64,000 bases of DNA, taken from assembly GCF_000400505.1 (NCBI RefSeq), contig NZ_CM001857.1, forward strand, positions 737,574 through 801,573, in the 5' to 3' direction. A model generated the notes under the pieces. That model was not told where the DNA came from. It searched no databases and was given only the letters and a program-made list of their open reading frames with translations. Within the stretch, counting starts at the first letter, position 1. The number at the start of each line of letters is the position of its first letter. Made by a program: the position numbers and the translations under genes. The stretch comes from Musicola paradisiaca NCPPB 2511. GTDB taxonomy: Bacteria; Pseudomonadota; Gammaproteobacteria; Enterobacterales; Enterobacteriaceae. Below are positions 1 through 9,308 of the stretch, in pieces.

Positions 1-690
<690 letters not shown>

Positions 691-771
691 TTAGCCGGGC
701 ACCTATGCTACCCTGTTTGTTGCGGAGCATCCAATTTATTTATCTTTATTATTCAGTGTGTTGCTTATGAT

Positions 772-800
772 TTGGCGCTCTGCTTGCATCAGAGCGCCAA
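772..800 (-). terminator. Hairpin after the tsx-like gene
   Basis: TTGGCGCTCT (772-781) and AGAGCGCCAA (791-800) are perfect inverted repeats with a nine-base loop, twelve bases beyond the stop of the tsx-like gene. Read on the minus strand it has only a weak T-tract, so termination may be partial. Confidence 0.55.
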
Positions 801-813
801 TGTGGCGGGTGGA

Positions 814-1677
814 TTAGAAGTTGTAACCGGCGACCAGATAGTAGCCCCATCCGGTTGAGCGAACATTGAACGGGCCGCGTCCGAAATCAAGCTCGGTACC
901 CTCCGCCCACTGACCGCCATTATGGAAATAGCGGGCAACCACCGAGTAATGCCAGTGTGCATAGTTCAGCGCCAGAATATGGCTGGAAGCGATGGCATTG
1001 CTGGTGCGGGAAGCGCCCGCTGCATTGCGCAGGTCGGAACCGAAATCGAAATTGGTGAAGCCGATATAGGTCAGTTTGCCGCCCAGTGCGTCCGCGATCG
1101 GATAAACGTATTTGATTTTGAAACGGTAGCCGTCCCACCGATCTTCATTCGGCGCGGCATAGTTTTGCCCTTGATATTTGGCATAGACGTTGGCGGACAG
1201 AGAGAGGTCGGTTCCGGTATCGATATCGGTGCCCAGCCCGACATACCAGGTGCTCTGACGGGAGTCGTTATTTCTGCCCTGATCGTAAATGATGTTGTTG
1301 GCGACATACCACTCTTTAAACGGGCCGAAACCCAACGGGGTATTGGTCAGTTTGTCGATGGAGAAGCGGGGTTCAATTTCCATAAACAGCGGTGAGCCTT
1401 TATCCCAGATGCCGCGATCGGGGGTATTGCCTGCGCCGAAGACTTTCGGCACATCGACGTAACCGTAGAAATCGAACCAGTCCTTATGTGCAAACGCTTC
1501 GTATTCGAGGTAGACGTCGTTATTCAATTGGGGGCCGAAACGGGTGTGATAACTGCCGACGACATTGACGCTCTGATGCCACCAGTCAGAGAGGTATTGA
1601 GGGGTATTTTCATCGGCAAGAGTTGGCGTGCTGTACGACAAGGTCGTTACTGCGCATAGCGCAAGGATATTTTTCAT
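814..1677 (-). CDS. tsx: Tsx-type nucleoside-specific outer-membrane channel
   Basis: The product (287 residues) has a signal peptide [21 protein letters not shown] followed by a beta-barrel of the Tsx/OmpK family, ending in aromatic YNF as expected for BAM-dependent insertion. Motifs include [22 protein letters not shown] and NFDFGSDL, and the length is close to E. coli Tsx. The family forms a narrow pore for nucleosides and deoxynucleosides. The start at 1677 was chosen because the signal peptide begins there; an upstream in-frame extension of 18 residues has no ribosome site. The gene stands alone between nadC and ampD, a place where E. coli has pilus genes, so it is an accessory insertion. 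Closely related KdgM-like porins were considered but the Tsx motifs fit better. Confidence 0.85.
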   Translation of the reverse strand: MKNILALCAVTTLSYSTPTLADENTPQYLSDWWHQSVNVVGSYHTRFGPQLNNDVYLEYEAFAHKDWFDFYGYVDVPKVFGAGNTPDRGIWDKGSPLFMEIEPRFSIDKLTNTPLGFGPFKEWYVANNIIYDQGRNNDSRQSTWYVGLGTDIDTGTDLSLSANVYAKYQGQNYAAPNEDRWDGYRFKIKYVYPIADALGGKLTYIGFTNFDFGSDLRNAAGASRTSNAIASSHILALNYAHWHYSVVARYFHNGGQWAEGTELDFGRGPFNVRSTGWGYYLVAGYNF

Positions 1678-2098
1678 AATGAGCTGGCCGGGTTTACGGC
1701 ATAAATAACGGAATAAATAGCGCCGGAACAAACTAATGCGATCCGGCAGGTGGTTGCCTCAAAACGTGGGAAGCGCGCCGCTACGACTGCCAGAGGCAGG
1801 AACGACGGGATGCGGCGGCCTCCGGCCGTGAGGGGGATGCAGCATACCAGAAGTCCTTTGATTCGGCATGCCGGCAGGCGGTTAATTTCCTCGGTTGGCG
1901 CCAATGACGGGCATCGGTGTTTTGACGCATCCCGGATACGGGATATGCGGTACTATTGCGGGATGGCGGGGAACGCATGCGCAATGGCGACGGGGTTCAG
2001 GTTTACCCCTTGATTGAGTTGAACCCTGAACGGGTAGGGCGGGCGTTATCAAGGCTGATAGCCGGCGATTGGCGGCCTGATGTAGAGGAGAAGACGGA
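1678..2098. other. Divergent tsx/ampD spacer
   Basis: No convincing gene is present in these 421 bases. It should hold the promoters of tsx (minus) and ampD (plus). The repeat GTTCAGG / CCTGAAC around 1994-2030 could form a hairpin ahead of ampD, but no regulator site was recognised with confidence. Confidence 0.4.
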
Positions 2099-2665
2099 AT
2101 GAGGATGGAGCAGGGCTGGCTGACGGGCGTCCGGCGCGTACTGTCGCCGCATCAGGATGCGCGGCCGGATGACGAAAAGCCGTCATTGCTGGTTATTCAT
2201 AATATCAGCCTGCCGCCGGGGGAGTTTGGCGGGCCTTATATCGATCAGCTGTTTACCGGTACGCTGAATGGCGATGCGCATCCGTATTTTGCAACCATCA
2301 GCCAGTTACGGGTGTCGGCGCATTGCCTGATTCGGCGAGATGGCGAAATCGTTCAGTACGTGTCTTTCGAACGACGCGCCTGGCATGCAGGCGTTTCCTG
2401 TTTTGAAGGACGTGAACGGTGCAATGATTTTTCTATCGGCATTGAACTGGAAGGAACAGATAGCACGCCGTTTACCGATGCGCAGTACACGGCGCTAGCC
2501 GAGGTCACTCGCGTATTGCATGGTGAATACCCCATTACGTCGGCGCGCATTACCGGCCATAGCGATATCGCGCCCGGCCGTAAAACCGACCCCGGTTCTG
2601 CGTTTGACTGGCCGCGCTATCAACATCAATGGCAAGGGGAAAACTCGAATGGAGAAGAGGAGTAA
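2099..2665 (+). CDS. ampD: 1,6-anhydro-N-acetylmuramyl-L-alanine amidase
   Basis: AmpD cleaves the amide between 1,6-anhydroMurNAc and the stem peptide in the cytoplasm during murein recycling, and so keeps the AmpR inducer low. The 188-residue protein shows all known zinc and catalytic positions at the E. coli numbering: His34 (LLVIHN), Glu116 (IGIELEG), His154 (TGHSDIAP) and Asp164 (RKTDPG). The amidase_2 domain spans about residues 28-170. AGGAG lies eight bases before the first ATG, which supports the start at 2099 over the ATG two codons later. The stop is six bases before ampE, so the two genes form the usual ampDE operon. Nothing suggests loss of function. Confidence 0.97.
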   Translation: MRMEQGWLTGVRRVLSPHQDARPDDEKPSLLVIHNISLPPGEFGGPYIDQLFTGTLNGDAHPYFATISQLRVSAHCLIRRDGEIVQYVSFERRAWHAGVSCFEGRERCNDFSIGIELEGTDSTPFTDAQYTALAEVTRVLHGEYPITSARITGHSDIAPGRKTDPGSAFDWPRYQHQWQGENSNGEEE

Positions 2666-2671
2666 TTACTG

Positions 2672-3526
2672 ATGACGCTGTTTACCCTATTGTTGGTGTT
2701 GGGGTGGGAACGCTTATTTAAGTTGGGGAAACACTGGCAGCTGGATCACCATCTTGAAGTGATTTTTCGTTATCTTCCCGCGCCTTCCTTTCTTCAAACG
2801 TTGTTGCTGGCGTTTGGCGGTATGGGGGTGGTCGTGATCCTGCTGTGGCTGGCGAGCGGTTGGTTGTTCGGCTTGCCATTATTGCTGTTGTGGATTGCCA
2901 TCGGGCTGTTGTGCATCGGCGCCGGCGAAGTCAGGCAACACTATCGGCGTTATCTGGCGTCAGTACAACGCGGTGAGGCCGACGCTTGCCGCGAGATGGA
3001 AGAAGAGCTGGCGTTGATTCACGGTTTACCGCAGGATGCCGGCGAGCGCGAACGTCTGAAAGAGCTACAGAACGCGCTGTTGTGGATTAACTTTCGCTGT
3101 TATCTGGCCCCGTTGTTCTGGTTTGTTGTCGCCGGGCCCTACGGCCCGGTGGCGTTGGTCGGTTATTCGATTCTGCGCGCTCGTCAAAGCTGTCTGGCTC
3201 GCCACCATACGCCGTTGGAACGAGCGCATTCCGGCATCGATACGCTGTTGCACTGGTTGGATTGGTTGCCGGTACGTTTCGTCGGCGCTGCCTATGCGTT
3301 ATTGGGGCATGGCGAAAAGGCTTTGCCCGCCTGGTTCGCCACCTTGCTTGACAGGCACAGCAGCCAATATTGGGTGTTGACGCAATTGGCGCAGTTTTCT
3401 CTGGCGAGAGAGCCGCACGGCGATCCTCTGTCAACGCCCAGGGCGGCGGTTTCGCTGGCGAAAAAGGTGTCATTAGCCGTGGTGGTGGTGGTGGCGTTGC
3501 TGACGATTTATGGTGCGTTGGTGTGA
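2672..3526 (+). CDS. ampE: Inner-membrane AmpE, beta-lactamase regulation/murein sensing
   Basis: AmpE is a polytopic membrane protein of the cobD/cbiB-like superfamily co-transcribed with ampD; its exact role is not settled. The 284-residue product starts [21 protein letters not shown], as in other AmpE proteins, and has hydrophobic segments near residues 45-90, 145-165 and at the C-terminus ([16 protein letters not shown]). The WxxF/YLAP region and the conserved [17 protein letters not shown] segment are present. It follows ampD by six bases and faces aroP convergently, with a strong hairpin after its stop. Confidence 0.93.
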   Translation: MTLFTLLLVLGWERLFKLGKHWQLDHHLEVIFRYLPAPSFLQTLLLAFGGMGVVVILLWLASGWLFGLPLLLLWIAIGLLCIGAGEVRQHYRRYLASVQRGEADACREMEEELALIHGLPQDAGERERLKELQNALLWINFRCYLAPLFWFVVAGPYGPVALVGYSILRARQSCLARHHTPLERAHSGIDTLLHWLDWLPVRFVGAAYALLGHGEKALPAWFATLLDRHSSQYWVLTQLAQFSLAREPHGDPLSTPRAAVSLAKKVSLAVVVVVALLTIYGALV

Positions 3527-3632
3527 CGTCTTGCGCTTGATCCTCTAGGCGCCGAAGCCGGGGGATCATGTAAAGCACATCCTGCCGGGCGCCGAAGTGC
3601 TGGTATAAAAGGGCTGGTTAATCAAGCATAAC

Positions 3633-3663
3633 GGGGAGGCCGCTTTACGGGGCCTCCCCTTTT
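3633..3663 (+). terminator. Rho-independent terminator after ampDE
   Basis: GGGGAGGCC (3633-3641) and GGCCTCCCC (3651-3659) form a nine-pair stem followed by TTTT. It lies between the convergent ampE and aroP genes and can serve ampE. Confidence 0.85.
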
Positions 3664-3727
3664 GCTCTCCGCCGGCTGGTCGTCAGCTGGCGGTTCGCTG
3701 AGGTGGTTTTTTGATCCAGATGGTGGT

Positions 3728-5088
3728 TTAGGCGATTGCGGTGGACGCGCGTTTTTTGAGCCAGTAACCCACAGCCAGTACCAACAACCAAACCGGGATC
3801 AGGACAACGGAGATCGTGATCCCCGGCGTCAGCGCCATGATGACGAGAATCCCCGCCATGAAGGCCAGACACAGGTAGTTGCCGAGCGGATAAAGCAGTG
3901 CCTTGAAGCGGGTTTCCACGCCTTCCCGTTCTTTACTGGCGCGGAATTTCAGATGGGCCAGGCTTATCATCGCCCAGTTGATGACCAGCGCGGAAACCAC
4001 CAGAGACATCAGCAGTTCGAATGCTTTGCCGGGCAGCACGTAGTTGATCAGCACGCACAGCGCGGTAGCCAGCGCGGACACGCCGATGGCGATGACCGGC
4101 ACACCGCGGCGATCCACCGTCAGCAGCGATTTCGGGCCGTTGCCCTGCTTGGCCAGACCATAAAGCATACGGCTGTTGCAGTAGACGCAACTGTTATAAA
4201 CCGACAGCGCCGCAGTCAGCACCACGATGTTGAGGACGTTCGCCACCAGATTGCTGTTCAGTGCATGGAAGATCATGACGAATGGGCTGCCGCCTTCCAC
4301 GACTTTCTCCCACGGGTAGAGCGACAGCAGAATGGTCAGCGAACCGATGTAGAAAATCAGAATGCGGTAGATGACCTGATTGGTGGCCTGCGGAATGCTT
4401 TTTCCGGATGGTCGGCTTCGGCCGCCGTGATGCCCACCAGTTCTAGCCCGCCGAACGAAAACATGATGACCGCCATCGCCATTACCATGCCGCTGATGCC
4501 GTGCGGGAAGAAACCGCCTTGCGCCCAGAGATTGGTGATGGTGGCTTCGGGGCCGCCCTGTCCGCTGAACAACAGCCAGGCGCCGAAAACGATCATACCG
4601 ATGATGGCCACGACTTTGATGATGGCGAACCAGAACTCCAACTCGCCGTACATCTTCACATTGGACAGGTTGACGGCATTGATCAGTACAAAGAATACCG
4701 CGGCGGAAACCCAGGTCGGAATGTCGGGCCACCAGTATTGTACATAGATGCCGACCGCGCTTAGCTCAGCCATGGCAACCAACACGTACAATACCCAGTA
4801 GTTCCATCCCGAGGCGAAACCGGCGAACTCTCCCCAGTATTTGTAGGCGAAATGGCTAAAGGAGCCAGCAACCGGTTCTTCGACGACCATTTCACCCAAT
4901 TGACGCATGATGAAAAAAGCGATGATACCGCCAATCGCGTACCCCAGCAGAACCGATGGCCCCGCCATTTTGATAGTCTGCGCGATCCCGAGGAACAGGC
5001 CGGTACCCACAGCGCCACCCAAGGCAATCAACTGAATATGACGGTTCTTCAGACCGCGCTGTAGCGTTCCGTCTTGTTGATTTTCCAT
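3728..5088 (-). pseudogene. aroP: Aromatic amino acid permease, frameshifted
   Basis: AroP is a proton-coupled APC-family permease for Phe, Tyr and Trp in the inner membrane. Reading from ATG 5088 (GAGGG ribosome site) the protein matches AroP through GITAAEADHPEK, then leaves frame and ends after about 14 foreign residues. The remainder, from SIPQATNQVIYRILIFYIG to the C-terminus near 3731, is intact in the next frame. The break is at 4399-4403: the coding strand has GAAAAAGC (five A) where GAAAAAAGC (six A) would restore the normal EKSIP. A one-base loss in a homopolymer can be a real null mutation or a base-calling error. Without the indel the protein would be about 453 residues, normal for AroP. 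Tandem TyrR-box-like sites lie upstream. Confidence 0.9.
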
Positions 5089-5148
5089 TATTTTTACCCT
5101 CTGCCGATATGAGAAAGACAAATGGAGACGTGCCGATGCGACTGTCGG

Positions 5149-5188
5149 CGTTTTGCTCTTTTTACGTTGATGTAATTTTATTTTTACG
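5149..5188 (-). promoter_or_regulatory. Two TyrR-box-like sites upstream of aroP
   Basis: TGTAATTTTATTTTTACG at 5171-5188 matches the TyrR box TGTAAA-N6-TTTACA at 10 of 12 positions, with the invariant G and C fourteen bases apart. A weaker copy, CGTTTTGCTCTTTTTACG at 5149-5166, sits exactly 22 bp away, keeping the same G/C spacing. Tandem strong plus weak boxes are how TyrR represses aroP in E. coli. Confidence 0.6.
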
Positions 5189-5435
5189 ATGTCTGACGGA
5201 AGAAATTGCCGCCAGAGCTATCGGTGGACAGAGAATAGTGGTAAGCGGCGCTAAATGCACTGATTTCTTACCGTCGCCGGTAGAAAATGCGATGCCGATT
5301 CGTTTGCTGACGGGGGCTGTTTTTTTATAACGACATGGTGTTCTGGAGAAAAACCGATACCGACGCAGCCGTTGGTCGAAACGTTCATAAATCTGATGTG
5401 ATTGCACAGTTCAGAAACTACACAACCCTGCTTAA

Positions 5436-5471
5436 TTTGAATTTATATTCTTTATTTTTGAATTTAAATTC
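5436..5471. repeat. AT-rich 15-bp direct repeat in the aroP-pdhR spacer
   Basis: TTTGAATTTATATTC (5436-5450) and TTTGAATTTAAATTC (5457-5471) differ at one base and lie 21 bp apart, two helical turns. The second contains the perfect palindrome GAATTTAAATTC. The layout resembles a tandem operator or an UP-like element; the regulator is unknown. Confidence 0.5.
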
Positions 5472-5548
5472 ATTTTTTATGAGGTTGAACGGTTCAGCTT
5501 TGCCTGATTCGGGTTTCATAAAAGTTAAAACGTCCACTTGGCGCGTAA

Positions 5549-5559
5549 TGGTAATACCA
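5549..5559. promoter_or_regulatory. Distal PdhR-like operator core
   Basis: TGGTAATACCA is the exact core TGGT-N3-ACCA of a PdhR operator, about 140 bp upstream of the main site at the pdhR promoter. It could be an auxiliary site for looping or act on aroP transcription. Confidence 0.4.
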
Positions 5560-5660
5560 CTGACCTTATCGTGCTTTTGCAACAATTATCAGGGCATTTG
5601 TTAAAAAGTAAGGTGATTGATGTTTTCCCGCAACGTCTGTATGGACAGAAGGTGAATACT

Positions 5661-5704
5661 TTGTTACTTTGAGCGTCACGTTTTTATAATTGGTATTACC
5701 AATT
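5661..5704 (+). promoter_or_regulatory. pdhR promoter with overlapping PdhR operator
   Basis: A -35 TTGTTA (5661-5666), an 18-bp spacer and a perfect -10 TATAAT (5685-5690) precede pdhR. The 17-bp palindrome AATTGGTATTACCAATT (5688-5704) begins inside the -10 and matches the PdhR consensus ATTGGTnnnACCAAT. PdhR bound here would block RNA polymerase, giving autorepression relieved by pyruvate, as in E. coli. Confidence 0.85.
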
Positions 5705-5737
5705 GACTCTATGCTTTTCCGCCGGGACCCATTCACC

Positions 5738-6502
5738 ATGGCATATAGCAAGATCCGTCAGCCCAAGCTGTCAGATGTCATCGAACAGCAACTGGAGTTT
5801 CTGATCCTTGAGGGGACGCTGCGGCCCGGAGAGAAACTGCCTCCGGAACGTGAACTGGCAAAACAGTTTGATGTTTCCCGCCCATCGCTGAGAGAGGCTA
5901 TTCAGCGTCTGGAAGCCAAGGGGCTGCTCCTGCGTCGTCAGGGCGGCGGTACTTTTGTCCAGAATAATCTCTGGCAGAGCGTCAGCGATCCGTTATCAGA
6001 ATTACTCAGCAATCACCCAGAATCCCAGTTTGACCTCCTTGAAACCCGTCACGCGCTTGAAGGCATCGCCGCCTACTATGCGGCATTGCGTGGTACGGAA
6101 TCCGATCTGCAGCGTATCCGTGATTGCCATGCGGTCATCGACAAGGCGAGAGAAGCCGGGGATTTGGAAGCGGAATCCGAAGCGGTAATGCAGTATCTGG
6201 TGGCGGTTACAGAGGCTACGCACAACGTGGTGCTGCTGCATTTGTTGCGTTGCATGGGGCCGTTGCTCGAACAGAATGTTCGACAGAATTTTGAATTGCT
6301 GTATCTGAGCCGTGAAGTGTTGGCTCAGGTAAGCAGCCACAGAGCCAGGATTTTTGAGGCGATTGTTGCCCGTGAGCCTGAGAAGGCGCGTGAGGCGTCT
6401 CATCGCCACCTGGCGTTTATTGAAGAAGTATTGCTGGAACTTAACCGGGAACATAGTCGGCGGGAACGCTCTTTGCGTCGACTCCAGCAACGCAAGGATT
6501 AA
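5738..6502 (+). CDS. pdhR: Pyruvate-responsive GntR/FadR repressor of the PDH operon
   Basis: PdhR represses pdhR-aceEF-lpd and related respiratory genes and is released by pyruvate. The 254-residue protein begins [19 protein letters not shown] and has an N-terminal winged helix (residues about 10-75, [20 protein letters not shown] as recognition helix region) and a C-terminal FadR-type helical ligand domain with the conserved [17 protein letters not shown] and [11 protein letters not shown] segments. The ATG at 5738 is preferred over an in-frame start 48 bases earlier because homologues begin with MAYSKIRQ. It is the first gene of the PDH operon, with its own operator at the promoter. Confidence 0.97.
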   Translation: MAYSKIRQPKLSDVIEQQLEFLILEGTLRPGEKLPPERELAKQFDVSRPSLREAIQRLEAKGLLLRRQGGGTFVQNNLWQSVSDPLSELLSNHPESQFDLLETRHALEGIAAYYAALRGTESDLQRIRDCHAVIDKAREAGDLEAESEAVMQYLVAVTEATHNVVLLHLLRCMGPLLEQNVRQNFELLYLSREVLAQVSSHRARIFEAIVAREPEKAREASHRHLAFIEEVLLELNREHSRRERSLRRLQQRKD

Positions 6503-6538
6503 GGGCCCTGTTGGGACCTGTATGCGGTAACTAACGAA

Positions 6539-6592
6539 GAGCCTGTCTTCCTGCGTTTTCAGCCAAGACACAGAGCGCAGCAAGACAGGCTC
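6539..6592 (+). repeat. Long hairpin between pdhR and aceE
   Basis: Arms 6539-6555 (GAGCCTGTCTTCCTGCG) and 6576-6592 (CGCAGCAAGACAGGCTC) pair over 17 bases with one mismatch around a 20-base loop. No T-tract follows, so it is unlikely to be a terminator. It may be an RNA processing or stability element, or a dispersed repeat. Confidence 0.7.
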
Positions 6593-6631
6593 CAGACAAT
6601 TAACTGATTAGAAACAGATAAGGACCAAACC

Positions 6632-9295
6632 ATGTCAGAACGTTTGAATAATGACGTGGATCCGATCGAAACTCGCGACTGGCTTCAGGCGATCGAATCG
6701 GTTATCCGTGAAGAGGGTGTTGAACGTGCACAGTACCTGATCGATCAGGTGTTGAGCGAAGCACGCAAAGGTGGCGTAAAAGTTGCGGCGGGCAGTGTCG
6801 GCAGCCGCTACATCAACACTATTGCGGTAGAAGACGAACCCGCCTATCCGGGCAACCTTGAACTGGAAAGCCGCATTCGTTCCGCGATTCGTTGGAACGC
6901 AGTAATGACGGTATTGCGTGCGTCCAAGAAAGATCTGGAGCTGGGTGGTCATATGGCGTCCTTCCAGTCTTCCGCGACCTTCTATGAAGTGTGTTTCAAC
7001 CACTTCTTCCGTGCGCGAAATGCGCAGGATGGCGGTGATCTGGTGTTCTTCCAGGGGCATATTTCTCCTGGGGTTTATGCCCGAGCGTTCCTGGAAGGTC
7101 GTTTGACCGAAGACCAGATGAACAACTTCCGCCAGGAAGTTCATGGCAACGGCCTTTCTTCTTACCCGCATCCGAAGCTGATGCCGGAGTTCTGGCAGTT
7201 CCCGACCGTGTCCATGGGCCTGGGCCCAATCAATGCGATTTATCAGGCTAAGTTCCTGAAGTATCTTAATAATCGTGGTCTGAAAGACACGACTAAACAA
7301 ACCGTTTACGCCTTCCTGGGCGACGGTGAAATGGATGAGCCGGAATCCAAAGGCGCCATCACTATCGCGACTCGCGAGAAGTTGGACAACCTGGTGTTCG
7401 TCATCAACTGTAACCTGCAGCGTCTGGATGGCCCGGTGACGGGTAACGGCAAGATCATCAATGAGCTGGAAGGCATCTTCGGCGGCGCTGGCTGGGAAGT
7501 GATCAAGGTTATCTGGGGCGGTCGTTGGGACGAGCTGCTGCGTAACGATACCAGCGGCAAACTGATGCAACTGATGAACGAAACCGTTGACGGCGATTAT
7601 CAGACCTTCAAGTCCAAAAACGGCGCTTATGTGCGTGAGCACTTCTTCGGTAAATATCCGGAAACCGCAGCGCTGGTTAAAGACTGGACCGACGACCAGA
7701 TTTGGTCGCTCAACCGTGGCGGTCATGATCCGAAGAAAGTTTTCGCTGCACTGAAAAAAGCGCAGGAGACCAAAGGCAAGCCGGTGGTCATTCTGGCTCA
7801 TACCATCAAAGGCTATGGGATGGGCGATGCGGCGGAAGGCAAGAACATTGCCCACCAGGTCAAGAAAATCAACATGGACGGTGTGCGTTACTTCCGCGAT
7901 CGTTTCAATGTGCCGGTGGCGGATGCCGACGTTGAAAAACTGCCGTTCATTACCTTCGATAAAGATTCCGAAGAGTACAAATACCTGCATGAACGTCGTC
8001 AGGCGCTGGAAGGCTATCTGCCGTCCCGTCAGCCGAGATTTGACGAGAAGCTGGATCTGCCGACGCTGGAAGACTTCAGTTCTCTGCTGGAAGAGCAGAA
8101 TAAAGAAATCTCCACCACTATCGCTTTCGTGCGTGCACTGAACGTGATGTTGAAGAACCCGTCGATCAAAGAACGTTTGGTGCCGATCATCGCGGACGAG
8201 GCCCGTACTTTCGGTATGGAAGGTCTGTTCCGTCAGATTGGTATCTACAGCCCGAACGGCCAGCAATACACCCCGCAGGATCGTGAGCAGGTTGCTTACT
8301 ACAAAGAAGATCTGCAGGGTCAGATTTTGCAGGAAGGCATCAACGAATTGGGCGCAGGCTCGTCCTGGCTGGCAGCGGCAACGTCTTACAGCACCAACAA
8401 TCTGCCGATGATCCCGTTCTATATCTACTACTCCATGTTCGGGTTCCAGCGTATCGGCGATCTGTGCTGGGCGGCGGGCGACCAACAGGCGCGCGGCTTC
8501 CTGATCGGCGGGACTTCCGGTCGTACTACGCTGAACGGCGAAGGTCTGCAGCATGAAGATGGCCACAGCCACATCCAGTCTCTGACTATCCCGAACTGTA
8601 TCTCCTACGATCCGGCATTTGCATATGAAGTCGCCGTTATCATGCAGAACGGTCTGGAGCGTATGTACGGTGAAGCGCAGGAAAACGTTTATTACTACAT
8701 CACTACGCTGAACGAAAACTACCACATGCCGGCGATGCCGCAGGGTGCGGAAGAGGGTATCCGTAAGGGTATCTACAAACTGGAAACCGTGGCGGGCAGC
8801 AAAGGCAAGGTTCAGTTGCTGGGTTCCGGCTCTATTCTGCGTCATGTGCGTGAAGCCGCGCAGATTCTGGCCAACGATTACGGCATCGGCTCTGACGTGT
8901 ACAGCGTCACCTCCTTCACGGAACTGGCCCGCGACGGTCAGGATTGCGAACGCTGGAACATGCTGCACCCGACTGAAGCACCGCGCGTACCGTACATCGC
9001 TCAGGTGATGAGCGACGCGCCGGCCGTTGCGTCTACCGACTATATGAAACTGTTTGCCGAACAAGTACGTACTTACGTTCCGGCCAGCGATTATCGCGTA
9101 CTGGGTACCGATGGCTTCGGTCGTTCCGACAGCCGTGAAAACCTGCGTCACCACTTTGAAGTGGACGCATCCTACGTGGTGGTTGCCGCACTGGGCGAAC
9201 TGGCTAAACGCGGTGAAGTTGAAAAATCTGTGGTGGCTGAAGCCATCAAGAAATTCGACATCAACCCTGAAAAAGTTAACCCGCGCGTAGCATAA
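6632..9295 (+). CDS. aceE: Pyruvate dehydrogenase E1 component
   Basis: AceE is the thiamine-diphosphate enzyme that decarboxylates pyruvate and reductively acetylates the lipoyl groups of AceF in the pyruvate dehydrogenase complex. The 887-residue length is identical to E. coli. The ThDP motif runs from [12 protein letters not shown] to [12 protein letters not shown], and the catalytic histidine region [12 protein letters not shown] and the C-terminal domain with [12 protein letters not shown] are intact. AAGGA precedes the ATG at 6632. It follows pdhR after 129 bases containing a large hairpin and precedes aceF by 13 bases. Confidence 0.98.
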   Translation: MSERLNNDVDPIETRDWLQAIESVIREEGVERAQYLIDQVLSEARKGGVKVAAGSVGSRYINTIAVEDEPAYPGNLELESRIRSAIRWNAVMTVLRASKKDLELGGHMASFQSSATFYEVCFNHFFRARNAQDGGDLVFFQGHISPGVYARAFLEGRLTEDQMNNFRQEVHGNGLSSYPHPKLMPEFWQFPTVSMGLGPINAIYQAKFLKYLNNRGLKDTTKQTVYAFLGDGEMDEPESKGAITIATREKLDNLVFVINCNLQRLDGPVTGNGKIINELEGIFGGAGWEVIKVIWGGRWDELLRNDTSGKLMQLMNETVDGDYQTFKSKNGAYVREHFFGKYPETAALVKDWTDDQIWSLNRGGHDPKKVFAALKKAQETKGKPVVILAHTIKGYGMGDAAEGKNIAHQVKKINMDGVRYFRDRFNVPVADADVEKLPFITFDKDSEEYKYLHERRQALEGYLPSRQPRFDEKLDLPTLEDFSSLLEEQNKEISTTIAFVRALNVMLKNPSIKERLVPIIADEARTFGMEGLFRQIGIYSPNGQQYTPQDREQVAYYKEDLQGQILQEGINELGAGSSWLAAATSYSTNNLPMIPFYIYYSMFGFQRIGDLCWAAGDQQARGFLIGGTSGRTTLNGEGLQHEDGHSHIQSLTIPNCISYDPAFAYEVAVIMQNGLERMYGEAQENVYYYITTLNENYHMPAMPQGAEEGIRKGIYKLETVAGSKGKVQLLGSGSILRHVREAAQILANDYGIGSDVYSVTSFTELARDGQDCERWNMLHPTEAPRVPYIAQVMSDAPAVASTDYMKLFAEQVRTYVPASDYRVLGTDGFGRSDSRENLRHHFEVDASYVVVAALGELAKRGEVEKSVVAEAIKKFDINPEKVNPRVA

Positions 9296-9308
9296 GAGGG
9301 AAAGAGTA

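Noticed and set aside
4399..4403. Programmed -1 frameshifting in aroP
   Set aside because: The heptamer read in frame is G GAA AAA, not a good X XXY YYZ slippery site, and no stimulatory hairpin was noticed; AroP is not known to use recoding.
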